A stretch of DNA of 64,000 bases from Diphasiastrum complanatum. Taxonomy: Eukaryota; Streptophyta; Lycopodiopsida; Lycopodiales; Lycopodiaceae. Both the position numbers and the translations under genes were made by a program. How positions within the stretch are numbered: position 1 is the first letter of the stretch; the number at the start of each line of letters is the position of its first letter. Under the pieces are notes generated by a model. The model saw only the letters and a program-made list of their open reading frames with translations. It did no database searches and was not told the DNA's origin. The stretch spans positions 68,050,370 to 68,114,369 of the forward strand of contig CM055096.1 of NCBI GenBank assembly GCA_029204225.1, read 5' to 3'. This document shows, one piece after another, positions 46,185-55,100 of this stretch.

Positions 46185-49100
46185 CCTTATGCTTGTCAGC
46201 CTGCTTTGCCTAATTTACATCATTTTGGCTAAAGTATCTTATGAACTACGGATATGCTTATTCCTTGACAAATTTGCTAACATTTATTTTTGTGATGTAT
46301 TGGCTAGTAGTACTACAATTAAAACTTTTACACTGGCCACCTTGAGGACTCAGGAGTGGACTGTGTAGACCTAAGTTGCGTCAGAACGCCGTTCCGGGGC
46401 CCTAGGTTCCGGAACGCAGTTCCAAAAAAAACTTGAATTTTTTTTTGCCACTATGCCCCATTTCACATACATACGTATTCCAGTTTTCTTATTATTGGCA
46501 TGACTGCCAGCAGCACTTAATCATCTCAACTGCAGAGTAAATTGTAAGTCACAAGGCCCTGACATATGTTTTTTTATGCAGCGTTCCGATCCGGAACGCT
46601 GCTGATTTCCGGAACCGTTTCGGAACACTCTCGGAACGTAGCGTTCTGAAACGAAACGCATCTATGGTGTAGACCATACTACGTAGTCAATATTCTTATT
46701 ACGATAGATGCTAGAGCCCTCACTACTCAATGCTCATGAGTCGCTACTCTGATTATTTAGTATTCATTGTTCAGACATTGATGATTGTAAATTTCTATGT
46801 ACCTAATTAGTACTTGTCAGGACTCAGTGCTCACTTCATTATATGATATTATGAAATTTGAATCATGATTATTGTCTATATTTAACCATTTGAATATATT
46901 TGTTGTTTTGATTATTGAATCTTTAGAAAATTAGACTTTGATTTACTGTTGATTCTTGAATGTTCAAACTTCAAAGTTCAAACCCAATCAATCATGTCAA
47001 GAGCGGCGAGCCTAACGAGTCTCGAGTCACGATTTGCAAGTCACTTGTCAGTGGTCACTTCATCGTTCATGAATAGTTTGAAATTGTATTCATTGCTCAA
47101 TGCTTTTATTTTTGTTCGAATTACTAAGTAGTAGGTTGTTAGTTATAACTTATAAGCTGTAAATTGTAAATTGTAAATTGCAATCAATGATGATTCATCA
47201 ACAATAGCATGTTCATTATTGCAGCCTGCATAAGGCATCTTAATTTGTGGTTGCTATCATGTTTGGAAATCAAGCTCGAGTATATTAGTATGAGGTCAGT
47301 GGTCACAGGTTTGAGGTGTCCGCTGTCCCAGTAGACTGTAGTAGAATAGAGTACTTGGCCCTAGCTATAGATGTATCATGTAACAATGGACATTGAAAAG
47401 CGATGATTCTATTTCTTGAGGTGTTCTTGTAAGTCACCAATGAAGCTGTACTAGAAGTTGCTGAGTAGACATATCACTTAATCTATTTGAACCAGCACAA
47501 CTCCAAAACTTGTGTATGAACTATCAGGTTGAATTTTGAAAAGCTGAAACTCAAGGCATTGGGCAATGATGCATCTGCCCAGTGCCAAGCAAGATAAACC
47601 AAGGAAAACAAATGAATAGAGTCTAGACGCTGACTGTGGCATTCTTTACCAATGAGTCATGACTCATGACCATTAAGGTCCCATTCTAGTGTCCACCAAG
47701 TAAATGCCTTGCCTGATTTGAAATTTGAATGAATCATTGATTACAATTCACTTAGACTCAGCTTATGCATCAGTTTAGGCGTGTCTCAATAATGTGACGC
47801 ATGATTAATCCTCAAGAGTCAGAAAGAATCAAATTTGAATAAAAATCCAAAAACCCTAAAACCAGTTCGAACTGTTCGACGTTTCGAACCTGGCCGCTGC
47901 GATTCGAACGCGGTTCGTACCATTGAATCGGCCGGTTCGAACCGGGTATCTAAACATTGTTGGTGTCCCATACTGCCAAGAGCCATTCCACTAGGTGGAG
48001 ATGCTTCAGCCAGATGATGATTTTTAGGCTCATTTTGTAGGTCATGCTTCAAGTGATTACAATATGTTGATGGACGTCCTAGACTCCAGTCATAGCCTTA
48101 CCTTTTAGGGCTTCCTTAACCCAAGGTCAAGAACCGACGCAATTCCTTTTTCACAAAAGAAATTGAAAACACTAGAAAACAGTCATTTGTCTTGCATTGC
48201 ACGTAGTTTACTTCTCATTACTACTTAAATACGGTATCATCACTAAAATGGCCAATCTCAAGTGCTGACTCTTGAGTGCACACAATGAGTGACTAAATTT
48301 GTCCGAATTCAAACCCAAATATAAATACAATTCAGAATTGAATATAACCATGATTCAAACTTAAATGCAATCATGCTGCATGATCCATTTAGCATTATGA
48401 ACATGATCGAAATTGAAACATAGCCCCAATCCATTATCCATATAAGAACAAAATCTTCACCTTCTCTCCTATAGTAGTGCCATCCGAAATTGAAACATAG
48501 CCCCAATCCATTATCCATATAAGAACAAAATCTTCACCTTCTCTCCTATAGTAGTGCCATCACAACGAGGGAAAATAGGGAATTACCTATTCTTGATGGT
48601 AAAGGGGACCTTACAAAAAAAGTGGAGCTTCTTTGAGGTTTGTAGTGGTTGAATTTTGCAGAATCGTGATTCTTTTAGTAAAGAAACGTGATGCAGTGAA
48701 ACCTAAATCTGGCCAAATAACCATGGTTGGTTATGGATTAACCCCAAATACCCACAAGTGTAACAAACTTGCCCTCCTTAGGACATTTCTATTCTTATCT
48801 AAGCTGTCTAAAGAATCATCGTTTCTTAAAATATCAGTTTTTGTGTGTAGAATTGACATATGATTGTATGAAACTCAATTAGATTCTAGTCAATCTCTTT
48901 TATGAGAGTGTGAGAGGCGAGTTGTAATCTCACTAAGTGCCTAGAACAGGGAGGAATCCATATTTGAGTGTCAAGCTGGTGGGACTCATATTCAATCAAA
49001 GACTTAACACAACTTGCATAACTTGAGTAGTATCATACTAGATTTTGGATAAGCCATTAAGCTACAAAACAATATAAGTTCTGATCTTAGAATCCCAAAA

Positions 49101-52100
49101 ATGTTTGGTGACTTGATCTTCACAATCATTTACCTCACCATTAAAAAATACTTTTGACTTTAAAATATCCATTAAAATCCTATCCCACCTCATTGCACAT
49201 TTCAAATGGATTTGAGAAGCCACTTTCTCTTGAGATCACGTTCCTTTTGAACTGGTATTGTCTAGATTTAAGAACAAAGTATTCCACTTAGGCTTTAATG
49301 TGTAAACCTTTATACCAGTGTGTGCATGCCCAATTACCCTTCACAATCTCAAAGTTAGCTTAGCTCCAGTCTCTGATTAATTTGAATGAACAAAGCTTTG
49401 AGTCTATTCATTGTCGGAGACCCATAAATTACGGTTGCGAGTGAGGGCAGTTGCCACCAAGGGTTCAAAATATCTTGCACCTTTTAGATATTTCTTCGCC
49501 AACTTGTGGGAGTCGATATGGCTGATCAATATAGTTGATGAATGAACAATTTTTTTATGTTTGGTGTGGTTGCCTCGAATCGTTTTAAAGATTTGAAAAT
49601 TAATCTTTAAACACCATATTATTCAGAAATGATCACTTATTTGGAATAAAATGCTAGTGTATATTTATCTCTCTCAGTCCTTTTAAGTTTTCGAGAGTTC
49701 TTTAATTTGAAAACTAACTTTTGAGCTCAAATCTTGAACTTGAACTATGTGCAATTATTTTTTGAAATAATTCTGGATCTGGCTAACCCTTGTGAGGGAC
49801 ATGTAAAAGCTAGTGAGTATACTTGTGAAGGTAAATTGCACATCTTTTGCTAAGGACTTACTTGTCTTTGTGATAGTAGCATTCTTAACTGGAAATATTT
49901 ATGATCGTCTAGCTCGATTATCTTGTTCATCAAATGATCAAGGTAATTGATTTTGGTATTGCTCGTTTGATTATAAGCTTATCTGCATATAAACAATATC
50001 TTGTATCGATGCAACATTATATAGATAAGCTCAATCGTAGTTCCCCTCTCGACTTATAATCCCTAAGACTTCATTGAGATGCTCATCATGCTCCTGTGGA
50101 TAAGTATACCATCCATTGGAATCTCTCCAGATTGTCAAAAATTGTTTTGCAGCTATCGGGACAACAAAGTAACAGACTTATACAAGCCTAGAGCTGTTGA
50201 GAATATATCTAGTGAGGGTGCCATAGAAATGGCAAGGATCAGTTTTTGGAGTATTATTTTATTTTCTACTTCAATTCTGATTAAAAATTGTTCTATAGCT
50301 CTGTTTTTCATGATACAGTTGCTCTTGTTGTTAAGACTACCACCATGCGAAGTTCGAACAATGCTAGCAATAGATGCATACTTTGGATGGGATTTGTAGC
50401 GAATGGGCATAAAAAATACCTTATTCATTAGTTACCTAGAAGTAGAGGTATACATGGTCAAGCCCCAAAAATTTGAAGTAAAGAATGCAAAATATTTAGT
50501 GCATAAGCTTATAATGTCTTCATAAATCATTCAGTTTTAAAAAGCATCTAGATCCTTAAACACATGATTGAAGAATACTTAAAAACGTTGGGAGTTAAGT
50601 TAAATGTCTTATTTTGCTTGTTAAGAAGGGAAAGAACGACATTCTAGTAATTGAAATGAAAGATTTGGACTTCCCCACTCTTTCTTGGGGATAGAAGTAG
50701 GTAGGGAAAGAAAAGATAACATACTCATTTACCAAGCCAAGTATGCACCAATAATATCTGAAAAGATTGGAGTGACAACTTCACAACTTTCATTGGGAAA
50801 TTGAGTAATGAAGTACGAGATCTTCAAGATGGATCCTTGAATTTCGTGATGAATTCAATTAGGCTTTTGAAATATGGGGTTAGATGCTGTCTGAGAATTT
50901 TATCACCAAAAGTCTACAAATACCTTGCAAGGCATTTGACTTTTGGGGTTAAACATGAATGGCATTGGGGGATTCCGTTTTCTTACTCTTGAGTCACTAG
51001 ACATTGAGAAAGGATTGAGAGGTAAGATTATGGGATTATTAGCTCTCAACTATACCTGATTGTAGGTAAAAGAATGCCGAGGAAAAGCTTAGTTTAGGAC
51101 TATGAAATGCTTATTTTTGGTCATCTATTGCATGCGTCGATTGTAGAAATCATGGATTATGAGCCATCCGATACTCTACTTAGAGTAGCTTTTTCTAAAT
51201 GTTTCCAGATTAGGAAACACTATGAAAAATTGTCCAAGCAGTCACCTTTGAAAAAACTAGGAATTGCTAAGAAAGGTGAAACATTGTTTTTGAAGTCTAG
51301 TTTAGGAATATGGTGCTCTAGTGGTTGTTGGCCCCTGAGTGCAACGTTTTTTTGGATGTCCTTGTATGTCTTTTTAGTTTGTATTGCTTAAAACTGGTGT
51401 AGTATTTAGTTACAAAGATTTCATAGTTGCATTCATTCTCTTTTTCTTTTGAAATCTCACCAGAATGTCCTTTATATATTGTAGGTAAACATGGCTGGCG
51501 TGTAGAGCTCTCTTATAGTTCTAGTGGTGGTGATGGAGTACGTGGTCGTGGTGGTGGTGAGGATATGAAATGCTACGAGTGTGGAGAACCAGGTCATTTT
51601 GCTCGTGAATGTCGACTTCGTATTGGAGGGGGAGGAGCAGGCACAGGAGGTCGTGGAAAAAGTCGCAGTCCACGACGTTATCGTCGTAGTCCAAGCTATG
51701 GTCGAAGGTACATGCCCATTTCATGTTGCAAGTGCTTATTGTAGAGTTTGGTAGAGGTCCTATAAGAATATCATTTAGTTCACAATGTAAAAGATCTGAT
51801 CCAGATGAAGAAACATTTTGTCAATTGTCCAATCACGGTGGGTAAGTACATTACAATTCGTCCCACGAAAGAGGACTAATCACTTGGAAGATGGAAAAAG
51901 ATTCTTTATGTTTCAGTCGGTGTGATGGCGAGTGTTTTTAATCTTTCTCCTTACTTTAATGACATGAGTGTATCTAACTTTTGAAAACATAATCTTCCAA
52001 ATAGCAACTATTCTAAGTGGCTGCAATTATAGATATAATGTGATTTTATTGATATCAAGGATGCAATCAATACAACTGTGTTGCTAGAATGATCTCTTTC

Positions 52101-55100
52101 AAAATCAATCAGTTATTTTGAAATGTTACCATCTTACTGCCCTTACTTCACTGTGTAAATCTCAATATATAAATGTTGACATGCTGATCGTACGGGCTCT
52201 ACTTGTAAACTAACAATTATGTACTAGTTTGACAAGTATGTTTGTGCAAGAAGAAAGGTACAAGAGAAGCCGAGATGAAAGTCAAAGAAGAATGTTCTTC
52301 CAAAATTGAAATATTTTTAATGAAAACAATTTAGTGATTTTGTGTTGGTTACTGCATGTGAAGAAGCCAGATAAATCAAGTGAAACTTTTGTTTTCTTGA
52401 GCAATTGTAAGAAGTTTTTAATCGTCAGGATTGTTAATGAAGACATCTTCAAATTGTAGAAACTTCGAATGATGTTGCATGCACATAGATCATGATACCC
52501 TTCACTTTGATGCATAAACTTCTGTAAAGGCAAGGTTACCAGCTGACTCAAATCAGACCAATTCGTTTGATTCGAACCAATCTGAATTGGTCAGGCAGGG
52601 TTTGAATCGGGAACCGGTTCGAACCGAATTGAACCAAATATGCATATTTTTAAATTGTAGTCACCAAATGACATGATACACATAGATGCAGACAATATAA
52701 GACAACAAAAATGCCTATGTAGTTTGTTTTATCTTAAGATGTTGCAAAATGTTAAAGCTTTATATTCATACAGAAATGTTCCAAGTACAGAGATATGTTA
52801 CAAATTGGATTATTGAAATATACCTTATTATAATTAAATCCAGTTGAGTCATTCTCGTCTTGGCCATTGACGTCGCAATCGGACTCATGTGACTGCGATG
52901 CATGAGACTGTGATATCTGCACCCAATGAAGATGATTCAGTTATTTGAGAAATGTGATGAGAGTGAAAGTCAGACCACATGAATGTAATGAAGTTAAAGT
53001 ATATCTTGAAGTCATATGTACCTCAAATCTAGAATATCCATCTGAATCAAGGCACAAGGAAGACTTGAAGTTTGTGAAGAAAGGATTCCCTAAAAATCCA
53101 GATCGTGTCAAACAACAACGGAAGGCCGCTAAGAAGCTACAGGAGACTTTAGGGGCCTTCTCACCTTGGAAGTGGTGGCCATGTCTAAATTCTATATGAA
53201 GTTTGAACCACAAGCGAAAATATATTTTATAATACTTATTGCTAAGGTCTAACATTGTAGAGACATTGTTGGCGACTACTACCTCTTCACCACATCGTTG
53301 TACCTACTACCTAGTCTCACCAAGAATACCAAGAAAACAATGTGACAATGTTTTACCTGATGCTTCAAGCTTGGGATAAGGATAGTGTTGCCTTGACATT
53401 TCTAACAATGAGTGCCACAACTTACAATAACTTTGATGCCACATGTTATATAACCATAACACATGGTCCATGAGAAGAATTTGCCCATGTGTGCCATAAG
53501 AGGCTAAGAGGATTCACCATCTCGCATCTTGGCTATTGATTCTAATTTCTTTAGACTGCTCTTGAGTCTCATGAGATTCTTGACACTTGTAGCCTGGGCC
53601 TTGTAGGAGTCATGGTGGTGGACCAGGAACCTAGGTTTTATGTTAAATGTTTCTTGGCACTTGCTCAAGAGTCAAGACTAAGTGCTTATTAAGGTATTTG
53701 TATTTGTAACTACTTCCTCTTATATATAGACTTTACTATCTAGGGACTAGGGTTTTACTGGCTTCAAACTTGTAAGTAATAAGTAATAAGTATGTAGGGT
53801 TTAGCAGACCATAAAATTAAATTGAAATGTCAAATTATGTCATGAGTGCTTTCCAATGGATTGGACCTGGATTTGATAGGAGTTGGCTGAGTGAACTGAT
53901 TGAGTATGCAAGGTCTGGTTGAGTGCAGAGCATTGCATACATCAGTGAGCCGATGATGGAGTGAAATGGATATTGCTTCATTTCCTCCTTTTCTTCCTTA
54001 CTTTGAGGACATTGTTCCTTCAATAATTTAAGACCAGGGTCGATTGGAAAGTAGCTCGATTTGCAGTTGGTCATTCCATACTTTTCCAGCACATTAGTGA
54101 GATATCGTTGTTGACTGATATAGATTTATCTGCTGGATCGATTTCGATGAGTATGGATTCCGAGGCAGTATTGGACTAGACCCATATCAGTCATGTTGTA
54201 CTCCTGTGCTAACATGCATTTTGAATCCTTCAATAAATTCAGATTAATACTAAATAGTAACGTATCATATACATAAAGAGTGATGATTATGAAGGAATTC
54301 GATACAGTCTTGAAATAGACATTCGAGTTTGCAACTAAAACCATTCTCGATTAGAAATGCATTGATTTTCTGAAACCAGGCTCTTGGTGACTGTTTCAGA
54401 CCATACAGAGCCTTGTGGATTTTGCACACTAGGTGCTCCTTACCCTTCAGTTCGTATCCCTCTAGCTGTGACATATAGAAGTCCTCTTCGATAGTCCCAT
54501 TGAGGAAAGCAGTCTGGACATCCATTTGGTGGACTTCAAGATCGGCTGCAGCTGCTAAGGAGAGTAGTAGTTGGATCGAAGCATGCTTAACGACAGGACT
54601 GAAGGTCTCCGAATAATCCAGATCTGGAATCTGGGAGAAGCCTTTGGCGACAAGCCTGGCCTTGTATCGATTTTCTCGATCAGAGAATCGAATTCGGTGT
54701 CCATTGCAGCTTTCCACTGGTCAGCATCAGGAGTCGACATTGCCTCAGTACAGTGCATGGTTCCTGCACAAAGTAGCAAGCTTGATTGTCCATAAATCGG
54801 GATGGAGGCTGTCTGGATCGGTTTGATCTTCTGGGTTGAACTTCGGTCCTCTGATGCGATTCGATTGGTCTTCCACAAAAAACGACGTCTCTACTAGTAA
54901 ATGCTTTCTGGGTGTCCAGATTGTAGAGCTTGTATGCCTTGTGATATGGGGAATAGCCTAGACTTTCTGCTGGTGTCGTCCAGCTTCTTTCTTAGTTCAG
55001 CAGGGATCTGAGAGTAGGCTATGCATCCAAACACTCGAATATGCTTGAGCGATGGTTTTGATCCTATCCATACCTCATAAGGTGTTTTGCCATTCGGGGC

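Noticed and set aside
47930-47950. GGTTCGAACC, resembling a tRNA T-loop (B box)
   Set aside because: No acceptor or anticodon stem can be drawn around it. The repeated TTCGAA words look like a palindromic short repeat.
51521-51724. Minus-strand open frame of His/Asp-rich composition opposite SR exon 3
   Set aside because: It is the complement of the Arg/Gly/Cys-rich exon and has no independent support. The same holds for 57571-57858 opposite exon 4.
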